From Owenweeksia sp965214115 (lineage in GTDB: Bacteria; Bacteroidota; Bacteroidia; Flavobacteriales; Schleiferiaceae), in NCBI GenBank assembly GCA_965214115.1, contig CBDCAU010000007.1, forward strand, positions 1-64,000: DNA of 64,000 bases, written 5' to 3'. Below the pieces are notes generated by a model that saw only the letters and a list, made by a program, of their open reading frames with translations, had not been told where the DNA came from and did not search any database. How positions within the stretch are numbered: the first letter of the stretch is position 1; each line of letters starts with the position of its first letter. Shown here piece by piece: positions 35,872-44,390 of the stretch. The translations under genes and the position numbers were made by a program.

Positions 35872-37028
35872 AACGCGTACTATACATCGGCAAAAGCACG
35901 CCGCTGAGCGACCAGCTCCAAGCCACTGAGGGCGCCCAGGTGGTGGTGGAACCCAACGCCATCGGTTTTTACGACCATCTGGAAAAGCTGGACGAATTTG
36001 ATTTGGTGCTGGCCTGCGAAGAATTGCCAGGCCTGAGCGGTTCCGGCCTTTTCAAACGTTTCCGCGAAAGGTTTTTAGAATTGAAACTGCCCTTCATATT
36101 AGTGGCGCCGATGCCCAAGCGCGCCGAAAGGATGGCGATGCTGGAGACGGGCATCATCGAAATTTATAGCACGGAAATGGACGCCGAGGTGATGCTCTCG
36201 CGGATTCCGTTTTTGAAAGAAATGCTCATCCACCGCTCGCGCATCCGCGTGGAGGAGAAAAACACGGACTACAAAATCCCGCTTTCCAAGCGGCTGTTCG
36301 ACATTGTGGTGGGCAGCATCGCTTTTTTGGTGGCCTTGCCGATTATGCTTTTGGCCGTCATCGCCATCCGGTTGGAGAGCAAGGGGCCGATTTTTTATAT
36401 TTCAAAAAGGGTGGGCACGGGCTACAAGGTTTTTGATTTTTACAAATTCCGCTCGATGTACGTGGACGCCGACCAGCGCGTGAAGGAAATGCAGCACCTG
36501 AACCAATATTCGCGTCAAGCGGAAAAAGAAGCGGCCGCCCCTAAAAAAGCGCCTGTTGCAGCCATTCCGGCCAACGGTTTGGAAAAGGAAGATTTTATCG
36601 ACAAACAGGGCCAGCGCATTTCGGAAGAAGAATTTTTGGAACAGAAAAAGAAACAGCAAGCGGGCACGTTTGTGAAATTCAAAGACGACCCGAGGGTGAC
36701 CAAGGTGGGAAAATTTTTGCGGAACACCAGCATCGACGAGCTGCCGCAAATTATCAACGTTTTGAAAGGCGATATGAGCATCGTGGGCAACCGCCCGCTG
36801 CCGCTGTACGAGGCGGAGCAACTGACCAGCGACGATTGGGGCGAACGCTTTCTGGCGCCGGCCGGCATCACGGGGCTGTGGCAAGTGATGAAGCGCGGCG
36901 GCGGCGAAATGAGCGAAGAAGAACGCAAGGGGCTGGACAACCAATACGCCCGCAACGTCAGCCTTTGGAACGACATAAAATTGATACTGATGACCATCCC
37001 CGCCCTTTTCCAAAAAGAAAACGTATGA
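35868..37028 (+). CDS. polyprenyl-phosphate sugar transferase with N-terminal pseudo-receiver domain
   Basis: 386 residues, GTG start overlapping the receiver gene stop. Residues 1-120 look like a receiver fold (MKRVLYIGKSTPLSDQL, then LVLACEELPGLSG) but have Cys where the phospho-Asp should be and lack the N-terminal acidic pair. Residues about 140-385 are a WbaP/WcaJ-type initiating transferase: amphipathic/membrane helix IVVGSIAFLVALPIMLL, YKFRSMYVDADQRV, DELPQIINVLKGDMSIVGNR and PAGITGLWQV. An insertion of about 60 charged, alanine-rich residues (about 205-265) splits the catalytic domain. It would attach the first sugar-phosphate to undecaprenyl phosphate. The fusion suggests direct control of initiation by the coupled phosphorelay. 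Confidence 0.88.
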   Translation: MKRVLYIGKSTPLSDQLQATEGAQVVVEPNAIGFYDHLEKLDEFDLVLACEELPGLSGSGLFKRFRERFLELKLPFILVAPMPKRAERMAMLETGIIEIYSTEMDAEVMLSRIPFLKEMLIHRSRIRVEEKNTDYKIPLSKRLFDIVVGSIAFLVALPIMLLAVIAIRLESKGPIFYISKRVGTGYKVFDFYKFRSMYVDADQRVKEMQHLNQYSRQAEKEAAAPKKAPVAAIPANGLEKEDFIDKQGQRISEEEFLEQKKKQQAGTFVKFKDDPRVTKVGKFLRNTSIDELPQIINVLKGDMSIVGNRPLPLYEAEQLTSDDWGERFLAPAGITGLWQVMKRGGGEMSEEERKGLDNQYARNVSLWNDIKLILMTIPALFQKENV

Positions 37029-37807
37029 TTGCAAGCGTTATGAAAATTTCCAATAGGATGTCAAAAAAATATGCCGCGCTGGGTTTAAGTTTGATGATGG
37101 CCGCTTCCGCCACTGCCCAGTTTGATGATGAAGAAACCAACTATGGCGACACTACTTCCACGGAAGCTGGCCAAGTGGATTTATCGGCCTACCTGCCGCC
37201 GCTGCAAGTGTTGATTGACACCGCCATCGCCCGTTCGCCGGAAGTGCAGTTGACGGACATCCAAGTGAAAACGGCCGAATATTCGCTGCGGCAGCAACAT
37301 AGGGATTGGGCGGATTTGGTGAGCGCGGGCGGCGGCTATTCCGTCAGCAATTTCAACCGCGCCCAGTTTCTGCCCGACGCTGGGATTCAACCGGCTGTCA
37401 TTCAGGGATATTCCGTTAACGTGGGCGTGAGCGTGCCGCTTAATTTTTTTATTGGCCGGCAAGATCGGCTGCGCTCCGCCAAGTTGCAGACCGAAACCGC
37501 CGAAGTCCAAAAAGATTTGCAGCAAAGGGCCATCAAAGAACAAGTGATTCTGACCTACAACCAGTTGCTGCTTTTGCAAAAACAAATCGCCATATTCACC
37601 GAGGCGCTCGAGTCATCGTATCTGATTTACGATATGTCCATCGAGCGTTTCAAGGATGGCGAGCTGACCTTGGACGAACTGGGTTCTTCCACCAGCCTGA
37701 AGGCCAACACCGCTTTTCAGGCCGAGCAGTTGCGCACCCAGTTCCGCGACACCTACGCCCGCTTGGAACGGCTGGTGGGCGTTCCCATTAGCACCCTTCA
37801 AAATTAA
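37025..37807 (+). CDS. short TolC-like outer membrane efflux protein
   Basis: 260 residues from ATG 37025, which overlaps the sugar transferase stop (ATGA). The signal peptide is at about 13-35 (KYAALGLSLMMAASATAQ). The rest matches one half of the TolC/OEP pattern: LQVLIDTAIARSPEVQLTDI, YSVNVGVSVPLNFFIGRQDR and a long coiled-coil helix (about 165-230). Full OEP proteins have two such halves and about 420-480 residues, so this is roughly half size. It may trimerise differently or serve as the outer membrane or periplasmic part of polymer export in place of a Wza-type protein. It sits between the initiating transferase and the co-polymerase. Confidence 0.8.
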   Translation: MIASVMKISNRMSKKYAALGLSLMMAASATAQFDDEETNYGDTTSTEAGQVDLSAYLPPLQVLIDTAIARSPEVQLTDIQVKTAEYSLRQQHRDWADLVSAGGGYSVSNFNRAQFLPDAGIQPAVIQGYSVNVGVSVPLNFFIGRQDRLRSAKLQTETAEVQKDLQQRAIKEQVILTYNQLLLLQKQIAIFTEALESSYLIYDMSIERFKDGELTLDELGSSTSLKANTAFQAEQLRTQFRDTYARLERLVGVPISTLQN

Positions 37808-37819
37808 GCTGACCGCGCT

Positions 37820-40075
37820 ATGACATTGATTCAATTTTTTAGACTGCTGAACCGCAACCTGAACCTACTGCTGCTCAGCGCGGCGGTGCTGGCCATCGCC
37901 GTGTTCTTTTTGACGCGCAACTTGCCGCGCACTTTCCAGTCGCGCACGGAGATTTTCACGGGCTTTGCCTCGGGCCCCAGTGTGCAGAGCATCGGCAGCA
38001 CGGGCGTGGACTTTATGAGTTCCAGCAACGAATTCGACAATCTTATCAACGTGATGCGCTCCGACCAAACCCTGCGCGAAGTGGGCCAACTGCTGCTGAC
38101 CCAGCACCTGATGATGGACGAACCCAACCGACTGATTATCGGCGAAGAAGCATGGGAAAACTTCCAGAACTTGATTCCCAAAGAAGCCCGCGATACCCTG
38201 ACGGTGGAAGGCAACGAAATAGCCACCCAAGCCAAAGCCCGCGAACTGAGCCAAGCCCGCGAAACCAGCTACCTGAGCCGCAACGTTTTTGACAATGGAA
38301 ACTCGCCCTACAGCCCCGCCACGCTGGGCGCGCTGACGATGCGCCGGATGGGCAATTCCGATTTTTTGGAAATCACCTATTCCTATACAGATCCGGGCAT
38401 TTGCCAAAACACCCTGAAATTCGTCAATGAAATCATCACCAAAAAACTGCTGGAAATAAAACTGGGACAGACCAACAGCGTGGTGCAATATTTTGAAGAT
38501 GAGGTGGAGGAGGCGCGCTTGGCGCTACAAACTTCGGAAGATACGCTGGAGAGTTTTCGCTTGGCCAACAATATCATCGACTATGAAGTGCAAACGTCCA
38601 ACATCGCTGGGATGCAGGGGCAGATGGAGGCTTCGTATCAAGCCGAGCGGCGGGTGAACGCCGCAGCGCGCTCGCGGGTGCGCCAGTTGGAGCCGAAGGT
38701 GGCGCTGAACAAGGAGATGATGAAGTTCAACGAAGAGATTGAGACCAAGCGCAAGCAATTGGCGAACCTAAAAGCACAGATTACCCAACTGGAAATACTA
38801 AGCAATGACCAAGAGCGGCTGATCGAATTGCAACGGCGCGCCGATAATATGCAGGCTGAGTTGAACAAAACAGCCGCCAACCGCTACCAAGCCACCAACA
38901 CGCCCGAAGGCATTTCCGGCCGCTCCGTATTGCAAGATTGGCTCTCCGCCACTTTGGAACTGGATGCCAGCGATGCTCGGCTGCGCGTACTTTCCAGCCG
39001 CAACGCCCAGTTTGAGGATGCCTACAGCGAACTATCGCCGCTGGGCGCGGAGCTGAAACGCCTGCAACGCGCCGTGGGCGTGGCCGAGGACAAATACATC
39101 GAACTGACCAACAACCTGAACCTCGCCCTGACCCGCCAGCAGAGCGAGTCGCTTTCTTCCGGTGGGCTGGTGATTACTTCGCCGCCCCAATACCCGCTTT
39201 CGCCCATCGAGTCCAAGCAGTTGCTGCTGGTGTTGGTGGCGGCCGTGGTGGGATTTATTATCCCCTTTGCTTTCCTTTTGATTTTGGAGTTTTTGGATAC
39301 CACCGTGCGCACCCCCGTGCGCGGCGAGGAGCTGACCGGCCTCAAACTGTTGGGTGCCTATCCTGACCTGACGCCCAAATCGGCCAACAAAAACGTGGAT
39401 ATGGACTGGCTGAAAAACAAAGCCATCGGCCACATTGCCCAAAACCTGCGCTTGGAGGCGCGGCGCTATGAAAAACAGGGCGACAAAACCAAGACGGTAT
39501 TGGTGTTCAGCACCAAGGAGCGCGAGGGAAAATCAATGATGGCGCACCAGATGGCCAGCGAACTGGCCGAGCTGAACAACCGCGTGATGGTGATCAGCCC
39601 CAACACCGACTTTGAACAGGAAGAAAAAAGCTACGACCACGCCATTTACAAGGAAGACAAGACCTTCTTAAAAACCAGCCGCGTGGCCGAACTGCTGCCC
39701 GAAGACGTTTCGCCAAAGGATTACAATTACATTTTTTTGGAAATCGACGGCGTGCTCAGCGAGCAATATCCCATCGAGTTGGTGGAACAGTTTGACGTGG
39801 CGGTGTGCGTGGTGTCGGCCAAGCGCTCGTGGAACAAGGCCGACAATTTTGCCCTGCAAGAATTTATGGCCAACCTGAAAGAAGATACCTCGGAGGATGC
39901 CAAAGAAGGCGAAAAGATAAAACCGCGCCTGCTGGTCAATGCCGTGGAGCCGGATTTGATGGACAGCGTCATCGGCGAAATTTCCAAGTCGCGCTCCTTC
40001 CTGCGCAAGTTTATGAAAGCGGTGCTGACGTTGCAATTCCGCAACCAGCGGGGGTTTAAGGAGCAGAAGGCGTAA
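37820..40075 (+). CDS. polysaccharide co-polymerase (Wzz/GumC type) with degenerate BY-kinase domain
   Basis: 751 residues. First membrane span about 15-33, Wzz-type periplasmic region, long coiled coils about 215-440, second span about 475-500 (LLLVLVAAVVGFIIPFAFLL), then a cytoplasmic ParA/MinD-like domain. The Walker A is REGKSMMAHQMA: the GKS core is kept, but the usual PGEGKS-T/S context is altered. The Walker B region is YIFLEIDGV instead of the usual D-x-P-P. No C-terminal tyrosine cluster is present (ends RGFKEQKA). So it likely sets chain length but may not be an active tyrosine kinase. Follows the TolC-like gene by 12 bp. Confidence 0.85.
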   Translation: MTLIQFFRLLNRNLNLLLLSAAVLAIAVFFLTRNLPRTFQSRTEIFTGFASGPSVQSIGSTGVDFMSSSNEFDNLINVMRSDQTLREVGQLLLTQHLMMDEPNRLIIGEEAWENFQNLIPKEARDTLTVEGNEIATQAKARELSQARETSYLSRNVFDNGNSPYSPATLGALTMRRMGNSDFLEITYSYTDPGICQNTLKFVNEIITKKLLEIKLGQTNSVVQYFEDEVEEARLALQTSEDTLESFRLANNIIDYEVQTSNIAGMQGQMEASYQAERRVNAAARSRVRQLEPKVALNKEMMKFNEEIETKRKQLANLKAQITQLEILSNDQERLIELQRRADNMQAELNKTAANRYQATNTPEGISGRSVLQDWLSATLELDASDARLRVLSSRNAQFEDAYSELSPLGAELKRLQRAVGVAEDKYIELTNNLNLALTRQQSESLSSGGLVITSPPQYPLSPIESKQLLLVLVAAVVGFIIPFAFLLILEFLDTTVRTPVRGEELTGLKLLGAYPDLTPKSANKNVDMDWLKNKAIGHIAQNLRLEARRYEKQGDKTKTVLVFSTKEREGKSMMAHQMASELAELNNRVMVISPNTDFEQEEKSYDHAIYKEDKTFLKTSRVAELLPEDVSPKDYNYIFLEIDGVLSEQYPIELVEQFDVAVCVVSAKRSWNKADNFALQEFMANLKEDTSEDAKEGEKIKPRLLVNAVEPDLMDSVIGEISKSRSFLRKFMKAVLTLQFRNQRGFKEQKA

Positions 40076-40081
40076 AAAAAA

Positions 40082-40118
40082 AACCTTGACAGGTTTTTCT
40101 AAACCTGCAAGGTTTTCT
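40082..40118. terminator. bidirectional terminator between convergent genes
   Basis: AACCTTGACAGGTTT (40082-40096) pairs with AAACCTGCAAGGTT (40101-40114) with a single bulge. It is T-rich on the plus-strand side, and an A run precedes it for the minus strand. Confidence 0.75.
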
Positions 40119-40138
40119 CTAAATCTGCTCCACCAGCG

Positions 40139-41755
40139 TCACCAGTCCACTATCGTCACCGACCCGTATTTCCGCTCGGTGATGCCCGGCGGATAGGTGT
40201 AGATAAGTGTATAAACATAGCTGCCCGGCGGCAATTTTTCCCCGCCCCCGTTCGTGCCGTCCCAGTCGCCACGGTAGTTTTCCTTGCGGTAATGGATTTT
40301 CCCCCAGCGGTCTAAAATGATCAGCTCGTTGTCTTCGGGCAAGTTGGCGATTGTCCAAAAATCATTGCGCCCGTCGCCGTTGGGCGAAAAGGCGGTGGGG
40401 ATCCACACCTTGGGCGGTTCGGGTGGCTCGCAGTTTTCCAGTTTCACCAGCACCGAATCCACCACCGTGTCGCAGCGCCAAGTAGTGGTGAGCCAATAGT
40501 AGCCGCTGTCGGCAGCTTCTATTTGGTAATCCGTTTCGCCCGTGTTCCATTCCAGAAAGTGGTGCGGCAACGGCTCGTTGGCTTCCAGGCGGATGGGGTC
40601 GTCTTGGCAGCCTTCCACCTCGGTGGGCAGGCCGCTGGTGTAGGGTTCTATTTCTTCGATTGTAATAGTGTCCGTCTGCCACCAGCGCTGGTTGTATTCC
40701 ACCTTTACCCAGTAGATGCCGGGCGCGCTGGCGGTGATGCTGCTGTCGGTGCTGCCGGTGTTCCACAGAAAAGTTTTAGTAGTGTCTTTCAGTTTGAAAC
40801 CATCATCGTGTTCGGCGTATAAGGTGATGGGTTCACCGGGGCAGAGGGTGGTGTCCGGCGGCAGGAGGACGTTGAAAAGGGTGTCGGTGGATTTGTAGAG
40901 ATAGACGGCGTCGATATAATAATCATCTCCGCCAGTACTTGGCCGATTGGTATCAGCGGGAATAATAAACCGATAGTCAGACTGGTGATCCTTTCTAAAA
41001 TTGCCAATCGTTAAAAATCTTTCCATTCCATTTGAGAGAAAAGAACCCGATATTTTGATCCATTTTTTATTTTCATAAATCGTTTTAGAGGATTCTATGG
41101 TAGGTAGAAGGCTGTTTTTAAGATAATCAAAATAAGAAAAGGTATCTTGGGAAACAAAAGCTGCAATGTTTTTAGAGTACAGCCATTTAGGATTCGTAGC
41201 GTGGCGCGTATAGAACTCAATAGTATAATCCTCATTAGGCTCTAAAGAATTTGATAACCCAACTTCCACAAAGTTTCTACCAAAATAGGCTGGCCAAAGG
41301 TTACTATTGTGCTTTACATAATTTCCATTGCACCCAACATCCACATATCCATATCGGGGTAAATCATCTAGGGTATCAGTTAATTTCAGTCCTATATAGC
41401 CGGAACCTTCTTTTGGGAATGGGTAATCATTAATATACAAAAGGCACGGAGGAAAGGAGAAAGGGTCAAATACCGAATCTCTACCATACTGGAAAACGCT
41501 ATCGGGCCAAAAACATTGATGATAAGGGGAAAAGCTTCGAGGTTGATTTAGCAACCCGAATTGAGATAAATCTTGAGTACTATATGGTGGCGTGAACCAA
41601 TTATCAAATATGGAATCTTTAACATAATTAGATATTGTGCCGAGATTGCAGAGTCCCATTTGGTCAAAGTCGTGGTTAGGAACAAGGTTTTGGGAACGCA
41701 GGTTCGCGCTCCCAAAACTTATCCCTAAAAGAATCAAAAATAGCCGAAATTTCAT
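40139..41755 (-). CDS. T9SS-exported protein with type B (gliding-motility-associated) sorting domain
   Basis: 538 residues. The signal peptide is at 1-21. Residues about 25-290 form a beta-rich module (SQNLVPNHDFDQMG, DDYYIDAVYLYKS), followed by two PKD/Ig-like cysteine-containing repeats (PPDTTLCPGEPITLYA, EGCQDDPIRLEANEP). The C-terminal CHU_C/type B sorting domain has PTAFSPNGDGRNDFW, LIILDRWGKIHYR and GSYVYTLIYTY. Type B substrates are often anchored with a partner of the PorP/SprF family, which is not encoded here. It lies head-to-tail with the beta-helix protein gene at 41761, only five bases apart, so they are likely one transcript. Confidence 0.87.
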   Translation of the reverse strand: MKFRLFLILLGISFGSANLRSQNLVPNHDFDQMGLCNLGTISNYVKDSIFDNWFTPPYSTQDLSQFGLLNQPRSFSPYHQCFWPDSVFQYGRDSVFDPFSFPPCLLYINDYPFPKEGSGYIGLKLTDTLDDLPRYGYVDVGCNGNYVKHNSNLWPAYFGRNFVEVGLSNSLEPNEDYTIEFYTRHATNPKWLYSKNIAAFVSQDTFSYFDYLKNSLLPTIESSKTIYENKKWIKISGSFLSNGMERFLTIGNFRKDHQSDYRFIIPADTNRPSTGGDDYYIDAVYLYKSTDTLFNVLLPPDTTLCPGEPITLYAEHDDGFKLKDTTKTFLWNTGSTDSSITASAPGIYWVKVEYNQRWWQTDTITIEEIEPYTSGLPTEVEGCQDDPIRLEANEPLPHHFLEWNTGETDYQIEAADSGYYWLTTTWRCDTVVDSVLVKLENCEPPEPPKVWIPTAFSPNGDGRNDFWTIANLPEDNELIILDRWGKIHYRKENYRGDWDGTNGGGEKLPPGSYVYTLIYTYPPGITERKYGSVTIVDW

Positions 41756-41760
41756 CGGTC

Positions 41761-43941
41761 TCAGTATTTTACGATACGCAAACTGGCTTCACCCGTTTTT
41801 AGAAGATAAATGCCATTTGATAAGTGGCTAATATCTATAAGATTTTCACCGGTTCGGGATTGCTGCCGCTTCACCAATTGCCCTTGGGTATTGAACAACC
41901 ATAATTCAGAACCAGTTGAAAGCTCTGTCTTCGAACGAATTATGATGTTTCCCCTTGTCGGATTAGGATAAACGAAGAGATTATCTTGGGAAGCCGATGC
42001 TAAAACTGAGGTATTTCCATCATTCGAGTCCGAAGAATTCGAAGCTACCCTTGAGGTAGGAATAGCGGCCGTGCAATTCACTATTGGTTTACTGGCATAT
42101 GCAGTTATGCCAGATGGTAGATTTGTTCCTGGATTATAGGTAGTACCCGATGACCAATTCCAATCCACCATACTACCAGAATATAAGTTACCAGCTACCC
42201 TCCTTCCTGAATTCGGTGGTGGCGGGTTGACAGACCATTGCCATTGATTCTCCGAGGCATAACCGCCAGTTGCTTGGTCGCTCATCTGGGCACCATCAAT
42301 GTAAAACCCATAATAGCAATCGGTCAAATCATTACAAGTGAACTGGGTGCCCAAACATTGATCCTTCACTACAATACCCCTATCACAATTGGTTATGCTA
42401 TTCTGAGTAATCAGCGAATTAGTGGAAAGATAAACCCGTATTCCCATATAGCCGGCCGCCATCGGCGTGTGTCCTGGCCAAGTACTGATGGAGTTGTTGC
42501 CAACCACCGCATCTTTGCACGCAAAAACGGAAATTTTGATGCCATTATTACTTTCGTTATAGGGGTCTGAAAATGTATTGTCGTTTACAATTAAACGTTT
42601 GTTCAGTTGCGGAGAGGCGGCCCCGCCACCTACCTTGCTAAAGGCGGCTGACCCACCATATAATGTGTTTCCAATCATCCGTACAGCGCCCGTTGTGCCA
42701 AAACCCTTTACCCTGACGCTCCCAGCATCGTTAAAGATGTTATCTATAATGTGGACACCATTTAGCAAACCAGGAAGCGCCGCGACATCTTTTGGTCTAT
42801 CTGCTTGAACCGCACCATTAAAGCTGAAAGTATTTTCCACTATATGAGCAGCACAATTGTTTAAATATACTGGCCCGTGGATTGTGTTAGGTTCATTGAA
42901 TACATCCTCACCTATTACCAAATTACTGTTTTGCGCGCAAATGGATATGTTGCTTATGTTTTTGAGTGTATTATTGCGGATTTGTGCCTGAGAATTTTTG
43001 AGGTGGACATAAGAAAAATCTACTCCCCAACCATTGGGATTCTCGAACTGATTGAGTCCGTACTGGGGGTGACCAATATTCACTTTTTCGGAATTGATTA
43101 CGTAGATGGGCAGGATTTTTCCAGTAGTGGATTGGTTGCAGTCCACATTTAAGTAATCCATCCAAGGTATCGGTGTGGATGGGTGAGGCGTGAGTTGGGC
43201 AGCGGGGTGGGTAAGGGTGTAGGTATTACCGTCCATTGCAATATTAGAGCCTTGGTAAGGAACGCCAACGCCTGGATCGTCCGTTATAAAATGACTTATG
43301 ATATTATCTTGAAAAGTACTGGACTGGGCAAAAAGTTGCCCTCCTTGATTTACGTTTATCGCACGGATTGCTTCTTCAGCGGTACTCTCTGTAAAGTTCA
43401 GAGAGGCACTGGCATCAGGTAGATAAAAACCATCCCACAAATAATCGCAATAGCGCGTAAATACGGAATTGAATGCCTCTGCGAAGCCATAAAGGCGAAG
43501 CTTGGCATCGGGGCCGCCGTAACATTCGGCTTGATCAAAAACGATGTTGGGGTAGAGATTGACATCGCCGAAGAAGATTATGGTTCCAGTAAGGCCGCCC
43601 AGTTGAACATCCTCGTCAATGAAAAGATAATCGTAAGGCATATCCTCGCAGCACTCGGCCACCTTGCCGGAGACTTCACAACTTTGTCCGTTTACTATTA
43701 ATCTTACCGTAAAAGAGCCGAAGCCTCGGTAATCGGTAAACTGCACATCTTCAAAATAAAAGGTGTTGTTGCTTGGGTCGAATCCGAAATTGCCATAACC
43801 GAAGCCTTGAGTGCTCTGCACGGTCGCATCATTGATTTCGCCATCATCAATTACTGCAGCAAAGGTGGCTCGACCATCACAGTCCAATGCATTGTAGCTG
43901 TCGAGCGCCACTTCGGCATAGATGGGAGATAAACAAGCCAT
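41761..43941 (-). CDS. T9SS-exported parallel beta-helix protein; start region contains a poly-C tract
   Basis: At least 726 residues. From about 270 to 570 the sequence shows right-handed parallel beta-helix repeats (NNTLKNISNISICAQNSN, NSLITQNSITNCDRGIVVKD), typical of polysaccharide-binding or lyase folds. The C-terminus is a type A sorting domain starting NLFVYPNPTRGNI. The ATG at 43941 gives only a truncated signal peptide (MACLSPIYA). The codons just upstream encode FLTIQRLILIFFC, which would complete a good one, but no start exists in that frame because of the nine-C run at 43998-43990. With eight Cs, an ATG at 44050 would be in frame. So expression may be phase-variable, or the run is misread. 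Confidence 0.78.
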   Translation of the reverse strand: MACLSPIYAEVALDSYNALDCDGRATFAAVIDDGEINDATVQSTQGFGYGNFGFDPSNNTFYFEDVQFTDYRGFGSFTVRLIVNGQSCEVSGKVAECCEDMPYDYLFIDEDVQLGGLTGTIIFFGDVNLYPNIVFDQAECYGGPDAKLRLYGFAEAFNSVFTRYCDYLWDGFYLPDASASLNFTESTAEEAIRAINVNQGGQLFAQSSTFQDNIISHFITDDPGVGVPYQGSNIAMDGNTYTLTHPAAQLTPHPSTPIPWMDYLNVDCNQSTTGKILPIYVINSEKVNIGHPQYGLNQFENPNGWGVDFSYVHLKNSQAQIRNNTLKNISNISICAQNSNLVIGEDVFNEPNTIHGPVYLNNCAAHIVENTFSFNGAVQADRPKDVAALPGLLNGVHIIDNIFNDAGSVRVKGFGTTGAVRMIGNTLYGGSAAFSKVGGGAASPQLNKRLIVNDNTFSDPYNESNNGIKISVFACKDAVVGNNSISTWPGHTPMAAGYMGIRVYLSTNSLITQNSITNCDRGIVVKDQCLGTQFTCNDLTDCYYGFYIDGAQMSDQATGGYASENQWQWSVNPPPPNSGRRVAGNLYSGSMVDWNWSSGTTYNPGTNLPSGITAYASKPIVNCTAAIPTSRVASNSSDSNDGNTSVLASASQDNLFVYPNPTRGNIIIRSKTELSTGSELWLFNTQGQLVKRQQSRTGENLIDISHLSNGIYLLKTGEASLRIVKY

Positions 43942-43989
43942 ACAAAAGAAAATTAGGATGAGACGTTGAATTGTAAGAAATCCCTTACA

Positions 43990-43998
43990 GGGGGGGGG
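43990..43998 (-). repeat. homopolymer C tract (nine C on coding strand) at the 5' end of the beta-helix gene
   Basis: Nine G on the plus strand. On the coding strand, ATG 44050 reads into the tract and stops at once after it (CTG-TAA). Deleting one C fuses that ATG to the FLTIQRLILIFF signal-peptide core and the gene. This length is typical of slipped-strand phase switches, and also of sequencing errors. Confidence 0.6.
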
Positions 43999-44390
43999 TG
44001 TTTGAGTGAGGAGACGCAGTTGAGTTTGAGTTCTGGTTGAAAGTGTCCATTGTGTAGTTGTTTTACATTAAAAAATTAAATTTCGCCCAATGTAAGGGGA
44101 ATTTGGCAAGCAGCCAAATACTTTCTGATTAAATATCTACTGGTTTATATTAAAGTGTTGAAAATCAAAAGATTTAATTTTTTAGGTATAGGATAGGAAA
44201 AAGAAAGGGAATGGCTACATTCAGCTGACCCAGTGGCAATACGAAATTGCACCCTCCCTAATTTTTATAAAAGATTTTCGCCTTATATATGCGTTCGTGC
44301 TAACCGAAATTAATACTAAAGCTGCCATAGCGATAGCTTTCCGCTAAGGTTCCATACTGGAGAAGAGGTAGCGAAAATTATGAAAACCAA
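43999..44390. other. AT-rich spacer, no gene seen
   Basis: Between the beta-helix gene start and the end of the Wzy-like gene (both minus strand). I see only a weak hairpin AAAGCT..AGCTTT near 44320-44342 and no coding frame of note. The promoter of the two surface-protein genes should lie here. Confidence 0.4.
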
